64,000 nucleotides of DNA from Agapanthus africanus. Its lineage: Eukaryota; Streptophyta; Magnoliopsida; Asparagales; Amaryllidaceae. A model generated the notes under the pieces. It ran no database searches. It was not told the origin of the DNA and saw nothing but the letters and a program-made list of their open reading frames with translations. Below are positions 41,611 to 52,748 of the stretch, in pieces. How positions within the stretch are numbered: position 1 is the first letter of the stretch; each line of letters starts with the position of its first letter. The stretch is from NCBI GenBank assembly GCA_030015575.1, contig CM057339.1, positions 694,412,761-694,476,760 on the forward strand. The letters are read 5' to 3'. A program made the translations under genes and the position numbers.

Positions 41611-43529
41611 GATCATATACGTGAGAGTTGGGTAGTTTATACGCATATCCTTAATTGTGGTCCCTAGTCGTGGGAGTTTCGAGACAGGGCATCGATACTC
41701 CGGAGTAGACTAGTGTGTACAGTCGAGACCCCGACGAGGGGCGGTGGCCGGTCTCACAAGCCACTGGTGTCAGTTGGATCACCTAAGATGTATACAGGTG
41801 CTCATTGGGTTATGAGTACACCGGACATGACTCGCCGGGAATCTGCTAGTTAGTATTATATCTATCGTCAGATAGCAGTTCCCTGGTGACATGTGTACAG
41901 GTTAGTTCATCGACCTGAGGTCGTCATTTGTCTCGTGTGAGTTCCCACTGTGCTTTGATTTCTACCCTACCACGGCTCAAAGGAGTCGTGCAAACAGGTA
42001 GTTTTTAGGTACAGTCCCGAGCCATATGGAGGCACGTGAGCGGATCGGCAGGGGATTCGTCTCTCCTGGTATTGGGGGCGAGATCGTGCTGTGTCTAGGA
42101 GAGCCATTACACAAAGCCCACGGCCGTGGCAGGAGATTTACTGGTAGGTACTCCAGTAGTATCTCAGGGTGTTATTGGGCTTCACTCCGACACGACTTAT
42201 ACTGCTCTTGGGGGTCTGACGTTACTAGCCCCCTAGGCAGATATGCGATACTCATTGACGAACGGACCGGACTGTATATATACATTGTCACTGTTAGGCT
42301 CAGTAGGGTTTCTGGATGAGTTCGCTCATCGGCCTCCCTTGAGTTCGCTCATCAGCCTCCCTTGAGGTCAGTCCATGGGCAGCCGTTACGCATAGCTAGT
42401 GCCGCTGACGGTTTGTGGTTAAACCCACTGCCAGGGTACTGACGAGTCATTAGAGTCCCCCACAGACAGTTTCCCAAGTTCGGGCGAAACGTTGTAGAGG
42501 CCGTATGGTTTTATGGCAGGGTTTGGAAAATGCACGTGCGTTTACGCACGTGTCGATTTTCGGACAGATGATACTGGTCGGCTTTGGTTTAAGCCGGATC
42601 CGAGTATTATATTGAGTAGGTATAATATCTTTGTCTCAGTTGCATTTGTATTCGGTCGTAATACAAATGCGGGTATATTTATACAGTTTCGGGGTTATCC
42701 TGAAAGTCGTTTCAGGATCACTTTTGGAAGTTGCCAGTTTCCAGTTTTCTATCAGCCGTCTTTTAACATTCGGTTAAAGACGGATTTATCTTTTCTTGGA
42801 TAAGGGTGAGTCATCATTCTAGAAGCTTCTAGAAGTGATGATGAGGCTTGTGAGTCATTAGTGCATTAATGGTGTCATTAATGCAATGGTGACTAAGGGT
42901 TTAGATTCAATGTTTCATTATGACTCATGCTTTCATAAAAGGTTATGATAAGTATCAATGTTTATGGTCACCTCCTTATCTCCTCCTACACTCACCCTCC
43001 TCCTTCATATTAAGTGGCCGGCCATCTTATTTGAGAGAGAGAGATTGATTTTCATTTTGGGAGAGAAAAGACTATGGTTTTGTGTGCATGGAAATTTCAT
43101 TGCTTCTTTCATTTCCATCACCCGATAAAATTGGCAACTTCATTAACCGATCGTCCACGGACTTGGACGAAGTGAGACAAAGTCATCTACTCATTCTCTA
43201 CATCATTCTTGGTCGTCTCTTTTAGCAAACTTGACGATCGAGTTGCCTCAAGTCAGAGGCGGGAGCCCGTTTAAAGAATCGATCATGTGGTGCCACCTCG
43301 ACGAGGATATCGGAGATCGACGAGATCGGAGCAGCCGCAACGGAGCGTGGGATGATGGTTAAAGAACGAAGGACTCGGATCGTTCCGTATAACCTTTCTA
43401 CACTCTTTACAGTTTGTTAGTTTAGCAATAATGGCAGATCCGGGTTAAAGTATACGATAGCGCCAGTTAAAAAGTTTTTGTTCCGCATTTGGCGTCTGTA
43501 GACTGCCGGGGCGCTAGCGTAGACTTACA
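41611..43529 (+). repeat. C2 right LTR, second piece
   Basis: Continues the LTR begun at 31233 after the duplicated GATCA, ending GACTTACA at 43529. It retains the end missing from the left LTR and a CACGTGCG/CGCACGTG inverted repeat at 42533-42552. Confidence 0.94.
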
Positions 43530-43645
43530 ATATCGACGGAGTCTTGTACTATGGGTTACCAAAGTCCACGGTGTAAGTTGGACTCCTCTCGTATACACTG
43601 GAATATTCTGTACCAAGCTACAACAATTACGTTAGTATAAAAAAT
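43530..43645 (+). repeat. G2 5' LTR, second piece
   Basis: Resumes S1-like LTR sequence, including the 'ctcgtatacactgg' stretch and 'tctgtaccaagctaca' (S1 at about 11458-11495), between C2 and S3. Confidence 0.85.
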
Positions 43646-46350
43646 TGTAACATTTCAGAAAAATAAAATATTATTTTTGGGAATTTTTATAATTAAATAA
43701 TAAAATATTGAATATTTTAATAAGGCGGTATAATTAAATACCGATAAATTGGGAAAAATTTGGAAAATTATAGAAATTACTAAAAAGAGGGTGTTTTATA
43801 TGAATTATGCAAATTATAAGTTTTTATGATTAATTATACACTATTTAGTGCTAATCGCGATTAAATATCGCTAATCGCGCATTAAGCTTGTTTTGTGCAA
43901 AACATGCACATGTCTTTTTTTAGAACTTGTTACATTTTTCCTTCATGCTTTCTTCTTTTTATCATGCATGGTTATAAATTAAAGAGAAGAAAAGAAAAGG
44001 AAAAGAAAAGAAAAGAAAAATGGATATGAATAAAGAAATAGGGTATGGGCATAAGAGAGAGTGTGAGGGGTCTTCATTGACCATGGTATTGTTTACTCCT
44101 TCATCATTCTTCATTTTTCCTCTCCCTCATCCTCAATGGCTGCTGCCCTCACTCCCTCCCCCTCTTCATCCTCTCAAACACCATTAAAAACACCTCAAAA
44201 CTCAATCACCATTTCATTAAAAATGTGCATAAGCTCACTAGGTACACCTTGGACCAAGAAAGCTTGCATTTTGGACACTTGGGTCAACCCACGAAAATTC
44301 TTGAGTTGCCAAATGAGGTATTCTCTTAACCATTAGCCTAGTATTTCCATTGCTTTTACATCCGTGTTTGTTTAGAACCGATTTGGTGTCGTTTAGTGAG
44401 ATTTGGAAATCTCTAGTTAGGGTTTATAGAATTCTTGAGTTGTGATGTGTAATTAAGCTTAGTAGAAGCCACACAAACCCCCTAGTGCTAGAATTCAGAT
44501 CCAAAACAGAGACTAGAACCCCGAAATACGAATTTAGAAACTCGATATCGGAAGAATTGTGGATTCTGTGAATGTATATTGAAATCTGCTAACACCCGGG
44601 TGACCTGAATTTTTTTTTAAGCAAACATAGAGAGATGTGCAAGTGATTTAGAGCATACCCCAAAGACCCCAACCCCTGACTCCACCCTTTGGCCGCAAAT
44701 AAAGTCATTCTGGCTGCAAATTGCGGCCAGACCTGGTTCAAATGGGTTCGTGTTTGGTCTGTAGCTCCATCTCCTGTAAACTAGACTCTTCGCATATGCA
44801 AAATTGACTAATTTGACCTAGGGTAAAATCTGAGACCATTTTCAAGAGTTGTTGTTTTGATTCGGGGTTTCGTTTTGCATATTTTGAATTTTGGATTTTT
44901 GTTATTTGTGTTGTATTCGATCACTTGACGTTTGTACGTCGAAATCGAGTGTTATTTGGTGGTTTTGAAAGCGTAGTCCATAGGTTCTAACCTACAGGCT
45001 TTTAGCGTGTCGTTTTGGTTTTAAATTGGGTTTTAATGCGGCACGATACGTTATTATGTGTAGGTATCCCATGAAGACTTCGAGACGACAAGCAAGTGCG
45101 TGACGACGTTGGCAACGGAAAGCAAAAAGCAATGTGAGTAGATTATATCTACGGAGGAAGTCGGGTGGATGGCGTATAGCAACCCCGCAGTTCGTAGCAT
45201 AGTGTATAGTATTGTATTTATATGGATATATTTATATGGTATTGGGGGGTTATGATTATCTAGATATACTTTGGGAGTCATGGATAACTTTAGTGTAATT
45301 GGATGATGGTGTCACTAGTTAGTTTAGTCGCGAGCCGTAGAATAAGGTTTATACTCACACGCAGACACATGCTTACTTGTTATACTTGTGCGTATATGGG
45401 ACTATGTATATATACACGTATACCTACACATGGATGATGAGCATTGTATATGATATGAGGAGATGAGTCGATGAGATTGGGCATGGTGCCATGAGATCGG
45501 TGATATGATGCGGTTCGTATTATGAGATACGACATGAGATTTTAGCGGGCCTTTGGACGTGTGTTTTACACAAGTATTTATATTTATATAGACGGTATCA
45601 GTTGTACTAGACTTAGATCAGTACCCCAGTTCATAAGATATGATGATAAGGATACCAGATAATTGATGAGTTAAATGTGAGATTCGACCCGTATCCAGAT
45701 TCGGAATGCCGTACGACGGATTTACCGTACGAGATAACTATGATGATAGATCCGCACTCTTGACTCGAGGATGTCATATGATATATTGTATCATACGCGG
45801 TTCTATTGAGGCGAGATCATTGATTATTATATATATATCGACTCAGATTTAGGTGGTTTCCATACCCTTTCGATTTGCTAGTTAATTAGATCTATAGTTT
45901 ACTTAGTAGATGTTAGACTAGACCCGAGTCATACCTATTTTAAAAACTACCAAATCGTGAGTATTTTAAAGACAGGCCAAGGGATTCTACGGATATTTTC
46001 AAAGGATGCATCTTTTCTTAAAAAACACCGTAGCCCTTATTTTTCTAAACACCACGATTCGTATTATTTCAAATGGCAAAACTGTATGACATATATATAT
46101 TGATGTAGATTCTTCACTGTTGCGTTTATTATTCGATTTCCGCATATTCTTGCTATTCGCATCACATTGCAAGTTTAAATGTGTTTATTGTTATATTAAA
46201 CCCATGCTGTCAGGACACTAGCACCATTATCGATGATGCGTATGTTCCACGTACACCTGCTTGCCGGCTCACACACTTCATCATCGATAATTGCAATGTC
46301 ACTACACAGTAGGATGGTTGCATCAGGATATGACTCCTTGTATAACATAT

Positions 46351-46720
46351 TGTACACTCATACTTGCATATATACCTACTTGTACATCCATATTGGCACA
46401 TAGGCATATTGTACACTCATACTTGCGTATATACCTACTTGTAATCCATATTGGCACATAGGCATATTGTACACTCATACTTGCGTATATACCTACTTGT
46501 ACATCCATATTGGCACATAGGCATATTGTACACTCATACTTGCGTATATACCTACTTGTACATCCATATTGGCACATAGGCATATTGTACACTCATATTT
46601 GCGTATATACCTACTTGTACATCCATATTTGCGTACAGGCATATTGTACACTCATACTTGCGTACACACATATTGTACACACATACTTGCATACATACGT
46701 ATTTGCACATACATAAATGA
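46351..46720. repeat. 59-bp tandem array inside S3
   Basis: The 'tgtacactca' landmark recurs at 46351, 46410, 46468, 46527, 46586 and 46645 (58-59 bp apart), with a half unit at 46674. Frames on both strands arise only from the repeat. S4 lacks it in the part visible. Confidence 0.93.
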
Positions 46721-47264
46721 TTCTGGCTTTATTTTGGAGATTTGGGAACCGCAGGATATATTTTAAAACTGGATTCATTTAAAAGAGTGGTTTTCCGCTC
46801 GATGTGTGCATATTACTGTTTTATGTTGCATGATATACATATATCGCACACATCATGCTTTATGATTTTACGCATTGAGATATGCCGTTTTCATGAGATT
46901 TCTGAATTTGAGAACTGTGGTCATTTTAAAAGAAAGTATGCATTGTTTAAAAACCCGGTTTCTCTTGATATGATATTTCAGTGCGTCCACCATGCGTTTT
47001 CTCAGTTCTGAGACGTGTGACATGTGAAACCCGATTCGAGGAGCAGGATGAGGCTAATTGCGGGTACATGGTGGACCCGGTATGGTACCCCGGGGCAAGA
47101 AAGGGATGCTGTGTATACAGACGGTGAGCCTGGCAGAGGGACTACTACCTACCGGTGATTGTATTTGAGCTCGGCGGATATCCGGAGGATACCGACTGGA
47201 GTTGAGAGATGATACGGGCCAATCCGGATTGACGGAGCCCGTGGGCCGATCCGGACTGACGGAG

Positions 47265-47267
<3 letters not shown>

Positions 47268-47318
<51 letters not shown>
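47268..47318. repeat. (AT)n microsatellite in S3
   Basis: About 51 bp of pure AT repeat, directly after two copies of a 25-bp block containing 'gatccggactgacggagccc'. S4 has one copy of the block at about 60550-60577. Confidence 0.97.
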
Positions 47319-47321
<3 letters not shown>

Positions 47322-48494
47322 GATTTACGTGCCGATGCTGGGCACAGGTTTCATGATGTTTTCGAGTGTCGATGCTAGACACTCAGGTTCCATGATTTTG
47401 ATGTGTCGCGAGAGACACACGTTGATTTATATCCTTATACTTCCATGCATATGCTTTATAATATTTACATGCATGATGTTTTGTGTCATTGGTCGACACG
47501 TGGACGAAATCTACCTGCATACAGACATTGATTACATAGTTGGATGATATCCATATACTTATAGACTTCATGATATAGTTGACATTGATTCATGTTGATT
47601 ACATTGATGATACCTCATATTTATGATATGTTGCTACCTGAGGTACTGACACGAGCACTTGGTATTACACTGATGTATAGATGTTTACCCTTGCCACCTA
47701 ATCATGCTTCAGACTTTATCATTTTGAGGATATATATTATTACTGGTCGTTTGACCTAGGATTGAGTCATACATACGATTTCTTCTCTGTGATATTTTCT
47801 ACTCACGAGTTGGCAACTCACCCCCGTTGTGCCACAGTTCTTGCAGGTTTTTGCCGTACAGCTTTCATTGCGGCTTTCTGGCACACTGCTTCCATTCTGG
47901 GTGATTGCTTGGGTAGGTGGGTTCACTTGCATCGTGACCACCATTGTACTTATTTATTTTCAGTTGTATCTAGTAAAATTCCATCAACCAGACTTGTATA
48001 TTTATTTCAGACTTAGAAAACCAGTTGTGTATTATTTCGACCTTAGAGTTGCGTGTTGTAGTATTATAGTTTTCTTGATGATCTGGAGTTTCCTTTTGAG
48101 TTTTGATCATCGCCCTTCGGCGTTGTATATTATTTGCTTGCGTGGTTGTGACCGTCGATTGACGAAGAGATAGTTCCCGCTTGGGAATGCCTTTTATCAT
48201 TGATGTATTTATTATTCATGTTGTACCCCGTTCGGAGCCAGTAATTACAAAGAAAACTCTGCCGAAATTTTCAGAAAAGACTTGAGATTTTTTTAAAAAT
48301 GCATATTCGGCTTATGTTATTTAAAAACCTTGTTTTTAAAATATGTTTTCTTCACTTCTTTAAAACTAGTTTTCCTTCATTTATTATTTAAAATGATTTT
48401 AGATTTCTGGGCTTTTGGGTTACTTGAATTAGATGAGGTCCTATAGACTTCATATGATTCAAGGACCAGTCACGTGCTATTTTGGGTCGTGACA

Positions 48495-48951
48495 CAAATA
48501 TAACCTATCTACTTCACCTGTTCTATTATCTGTCTATTCCTCTCCTTCTTTCTTTGGGACTTACTGAGCGATTGTTCGCCGATGATATTCCTATTTCTTT
48601 TCTTCTTTGGAATGTTGTCAGGAGGATCCGACCCACTGGAGATCGAGCCTATTTCAGAAGACTTGGAGCAGTTCACAGAAGATCCTGAGCATTAGACTTT
48701 ACTTGTACATACTTTTCATTTCAGTTATGCCATTGTTTAGGCATTGCATTTTAGACTTGTATTTACTTTCCAGTTGTAATTGTAAAGAATTGTTGAATAA
48801 ATAAAAGTCGCTGTTCAGTTACATCTACTGTCATTTCACTTGTGCACTTTCATTATATTGCTTAGATACGCTTAGCGTGTTTACTTCAGAGTAAATACGT
48901 AGCGGGCCTCGCCGCGTCCCTTCCTCGTACACCGGGAAGCGGGGCGTGACA
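48495..48951 (+). repeat. G2 5' LTR, third piece
   Basis: Matches S1 11540-11982 and ends GGGGCGTGACA at 48951. It has AATAAA at 48796-48801 (S1: 11835) and a candidate acceptor TTGTCAG at 48615-48621 after a pyrimidine-rich run. Confidence 0.9.
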
Positions 48952-49162
48952 GGTTTTGTTGGTGTCCCATCCAGGTCAGTGCTGCATGGAACCCTACCAT
49001 GTAGGTCAGTTCTGCATGGACATGCAGGTCAATTCTGCATGAAGTCCTAAGCAATATAACGCAAGAATCAACAACTAAAAACATTCTTTACATTTCATAT
49101 TCCTTGAATCTTACAATTTCATATACTTTGAATCTATCCTAACCCTATTTTCTTTCAAGGTT
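48952..49162 (+). other. G2 leader, no initiator-Met primer site
   Basis: The usual TGGTATCAGAGC is absent. TGGTGTCCCATCCAGG (48960-48975), 8 bp from the LTR, has the form of a primer site for another tRNA, which I cannot assign. Three near-copies of a 'ggtcagttctgcatgga' word lie at 48973-49042. Confidence 0.45.
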
Positions 49163-50360
49163 ATGAATTCTCCAAACAATACCAGCACCAACTTCAACAA
49201 CACACCACCACCTTTACCGCTTACGCCTACCGTTGCTGCTCCGATCAATGAGCAGACGGTACTACTTGAGGTGATCCAAAGCCTCCTGAAAGGACAGTAG
49301 CAGCAGACTGCTGTATTACTGAACCGTTCAGAAGCGGAAGCGCCCGGAGTAAAGCAATTCCGGGCATTGCACCCAAAGCAATTTTCGGAAAAAGAGAGCC
49401 TTCTGGAAGCTGAAGAATGGGCTCAGAGCATCGAGGATGATCTGGCAGCAGCACAAGTGCCAGAGATTGCTTGGGTACGAGTTGCGAAGCTGCAACTCAC
49501 TGACAGCGCCCGAGTTTGGTGGAAGGAGGAAGAAAGCTGTCTTGACCAACAGATCGAATGGAAAACCTTTCGCGACATGTTCGACTCAAAGTACTTTCCA
49601 GAGCTGCCCGATTTGACATGGAACAACAATTCATCCACTACAACAGGGTTCGATGTGGACCAAATCTGTAGATGAGTATGATGCTGAGTTTACCATGCTC
49701 AGTAGGTTCGCGACACACTTGATACCGATTGCTGAGATCAGGTCTAGACGATTTTAGTAAGGGTTAGACCAGGAAATTCAAGCTGCCTTAGCTACAGGGG
49801 ATTTTCCAACTCACGAACTGGCTCTAAAATCTGCCTGTCGATATAAGGCAGTAATAAAGAACAAGGGTAGACCTCAATTTGCCGGAGTGAAGCGCCCTGC
49901 CACCCAGATAGCAGGAGGAGCCTCTTCAAGGCCAACTTTTGAACCCAAGAGACTGGAATAAACAATAACCGGCCAAGTTCAGATTTTTGCTTCTACTACA
50001 AGAGGGATGGACACCTGTGGAAGGACTGTAGGCACGCAAAAGGCCTGTGCTTAGTTTATGGCGCATCCAATCATGGAATTGGAATATGTCCTTATAGGCG
50101 CAACACAGTTCCAACTCACAACACTTATCCGCAGCGGCCAGCCATCCAGGCACCTGCTCCATGACTAGCTTTTCCAGCGCCACCTCCATGTGGACCTCTT
50201 GCACAGCCTAATCGTCAATTCCATCAGGCACTGAGAAATATGCCCCAAGGACATATGAATGTGCCTCCAGCTAGGAGGAATGTACCCCGGCATCAGGCTT
50301 TCATATTAGCAGCCGTAGAAGCCAAGACTGTAGACCAAGGTAACCCTGGTAATTCCTTCA
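49163..50360 (+). pseudogene. Ty3/gypsy gag of G2, broken
   Basis: ATG at 49163 opens a Gag with a Pro/Thr/Asn-rich head, then the conserved gypsy Gag core (W in EEWAQSIEDDL, AKLQLTDSARVWW, the F..MFDSKYFP region, 49330-49610). A TAG at 49298-49300 within CAG-TAG-CAG-CAG suggests a CAG-to-TAG change. Frameshifts lie near 49630-49680, and further stops follow. Two zinc knuckles at about 49985-50095 both have Tyr in place of the second Cys (CFYYKRDGHLWKDC and CLVYGASNHGIGIC). A Gln/Pro-rich tail ends before any protease. Pol is missing, so this is a gag-only element, now dead. Confidence 0.85.
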
Positions 50361-50491
50361 CATATGTCCAAAACTTTTGTATTCTTTCATTCTTCCACAT
50401 ATTTTTCATGCACTATCAATAATTCTATCACCAAACTTTTCTTGAATCTGTTACACTTTCCTTCTACAAATTTCGAGGATCAAATTTTTAT

Positions 50492-50504
50492 AAAGAGGGT
50501 AGAA
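50492..50504 (+). promoter_or_regulatory. G2 polypurine tract
   Basis: AAAGAGGGTAGAA directly before the TGTAAC of the 3' LTR, typical of Tekay/Del-like gypsy elements. Confidence 0.85.
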
Positions 50505-50686
50505 TGTAACAATCCTAAATTTTCTGTACAGAATTTTTTTCAAAAATACAGAAAGGAATATCTAAGCCTAAGCACAAGTTATAAATTTGATTTACTTTTG
50601 AACAGCAAGAAAGCACTTGTAGCTTATTGGTAAAGTCTTGCACTGCTGTAACGTAACCCCTGTGATTGAATCCCCCAGCCACATAT
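50505..50686 (+). repeat. G2 3' LTR, first 182 bp
   Basis: Aligns with 23237-23420, with about 13 differences, most of them C-to-T or G-to-A in this copy. It carries the tRNA-like module (A box 50620-50630, B box 50662-50673) and is cut by C3; C3's left target flank is CATAT (50682-50686). Confidence 0.92.
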
Positions 50687-52734
50687 TGTTGGATATATGT
50701 ATGCCCTAGAGGCCATTATATGATAGTGTATGTACCGGTATGTGTGTGCGTGTGTGTTTTCAGGGGACATTCTTGCTCGACATGATAGTATGCTATCTGG
50801 TTGCACTTTATCTTAACATGTTCATTTGATTATGCTTTCACTCATTTGGTATATGTTGATATAGCCCTTAGGATATGCTTGACTACTAAGATTATGATGC
50901 GAATCATACTAGTGGGACATGTTTAGTTTATGAGCATATCCTTGAAATGTTCCTAGTCGTGGGTGTATCGAGACGGAGCATCGATATCACCAGAGTAGAA
51001 TAGAGTATACGTTACTTTTCCCATATGATGGGCGATAGATGATCCCATATCCATTGGTGTGGTGACACCAAAGACCGTATACAGGTGCTCAGTGAGACTG
51101 GATACACTGAACGGACTTGCCGAGAACTCCTATGTGGTATTATATCTATCGTCGGATAGCAGTTCTCAGGTGACACCGGTACAGATTAGTCTGTAGACCC
51201 GAGATCGTCATAGAGTCTTGTGTGTCCTCCCACTGTACTTTGATCTCCACCCTACCACGGCTCTACTGAGTCATGCAAACAGGTGGATTTTGGGTACAGT
51301 CCCGAGGCACATGGAGGCAATGAGCGATAGGAGGGGTTTCGTCTCTCCCGGTATTGGGGGTTGTTGTTGCGCTATATACGATTGGCTATAACAGGAAGTC
51401 CCTGGCCAGGGCTGCTGAGATTTACTGATAAGTGTTATCGGTAGTTTCTCAATCTGTTATGGGCCATATACCGGCATAACTAATTGGGTTAATGGGGTCG
51501 ACGATACTACCCTTAGACTTGATATGCAGCACTATGACGAAGAGACCGGACTGCACGGTAAGTGTTACCAGTTGGCTCGACGGGAGTTTTAGCAGGTTCG
51601 CTTGTGTTTCTTCTGATCGCTCAATACCTGGGAGTTGTTACGTAAAGTTTATTCCACTAACGGTTTGTGGGTATGTGATATGATCACTGCCTACTGCTAG
51701 TGTATTGATGAGTCTTAGAGTCCTACAAAGGGGTCTCCTAGCTCAGGCGAAACGATACGGGGTGCATATGGGATATACGTGGGAGCTCGATTAAATGCGA
51801 GTATTAGATACCGTATTTTAATCGGGTGTTTACTATTGGACGGGTCGTATGTGATATGACCGGCTTATTAAATCAAGTGTTGATTTAATATTAAGTCCAT
51901 TAGCTCATTTATTAAAACATATTTCTTTATGATGCATGCATGAGTGTATGTATATGTTGATATGGATGCACACATGCAAGCATACATGTGTCATGGTTGA
52001 TGATACATTGGTGGTGGTAATGCAAGACTCACATGGTAACATATTTATATATTTTTTGTTTATTTGAGAAAAGAAAAATGGCAACAAAATTATGGTTGAC
52101 TATTCAACTCTTTTGAGTTGACCAAAATCAATGGTTTCATTTGCCTATGGTTTTGTAGCCCATGGTTTTGCTTAATCTCAAGTCATAAAATATCTAGATA
52201 TTTTGTAACCATAGTTTAGCTTGGCATTACTCTCATTCACTTGGGGTTATGTTAGCATTATTCTCTTGAGTCAAGTTGAGCCATCATCTTCTTCCTCTCT
52301 CTCATTCAAGCTCTTTAGGGTTTCAAAAGTGAGAGACGAAATTAAAAAGAAAAGGTTTTTAAGTGAGATCCAAACCCACATCACCAATCTATACTAGTCT
52401 AGCCCATTAGTGTAGGTTTTTTGCTCCACTTCTTCAAAGATCAAGTGAAGCTAAGAGCTTGTGCAAAGGGACTTCGTGGTGGATCATCGTGGACTTGGAA
52501 GGATTCAAGCGAACCGGTTCAAATCCTACTCGATCCAAGGAGTCACAAGAGGAGGTCTACGAAGGTTATATTTCTCCCCACTTAGTGTTAGACACCACTT
52601 AGTATGTGATACTGTAGTTTGTTACCCTAAGTTTCTAGTTCGATTCATGGTTGGTATTGTTTAGCACCCCTAAAATTTTATATGGCATGTATGATGCAAC
52701 CCAAAATATAGGATGGTGCTAGAGAATCCCTACA
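50687..52734 (+). repeat. C3 5' LTR (2048 bp)
   Basis: TGTTGGATATATG..CCCTACA. Its start shares the GCCCTAGAGGCCATTA word with C4. It contains the LTR blocks common to C1-C4 (around 51240-51370). Confidence 0.93.
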
Positions 52735-52735
52735 G

Positions 52736-52748
52736 TGGTATCAGAGCC
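52736..52748 (+). promoter_or_regulatory. C3 primer binding site
   Basis: TGGTATCAGAGCC, complementary to plant initiator tRNA-Met, one base after the LTR. Confidence 0.95.

Larger units (their letters stand above)
25503..43529 (+). mobile_element. C2: young non-autonomous Copia element, interrupted by C4
   Basis: Left LTR 25503-27244 (its end deleted), interior 27245-31232, right LTR 31233-31452 plus 41611-43529. Flanks TTATC (25498-25502) and ATATC (43530-43534) fit a target duplication with one change. The LTRs differ at only about seven or eight sites over nearly 2 kb by eye, yet the interior lacks any intact gag or pol, so it was coding-dead when it moved. Without C4 it is about 7.9 kb. 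It is the inverted sister of C1. Confidence 0.9.
43646..48494 (+). mobile_element. S3: solo gypsy LTR, second subfamily (4849 bp)
   Basis: TGTAACATTTC start and GGGTCGTGACA end; flanks AAAAT (43641-43645) and CAAAT (48495-48499) fit a duplication with one change. G2 LTR sequence resumes afterwards. No primer site, gag or pol. It shares with S4 (reversed) the terminal motif, a 'ggatcggcccgagctccgtc'-type block, the 'gttggcaactcacccc' stretch and a following TGCAG acceptor-like site (47845). It contains a 59-bp tandem array and an AT tract. It could instead be a large non-coding element, but no second LTR was seen. Confidence 0.75.

Noticed and set aside
46323-46716. Cys/Tyr-rich open frames on both strands
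   Set aside because: They simply read the 59-bp tandem units; frames on both strands are open because the unit has few stops.
46351-46720. Regularly spaced repeats as a CRISPR array
   Set aside because: Units are contiguous with no unique spacers, in a plant LTR.
43646-48494. S3 as a complete short element with its own two LTRs
   Set aside because: I found no direct repeat of its start near its end, no primer site and no polypurine tract inside; a solo LTR fits better.
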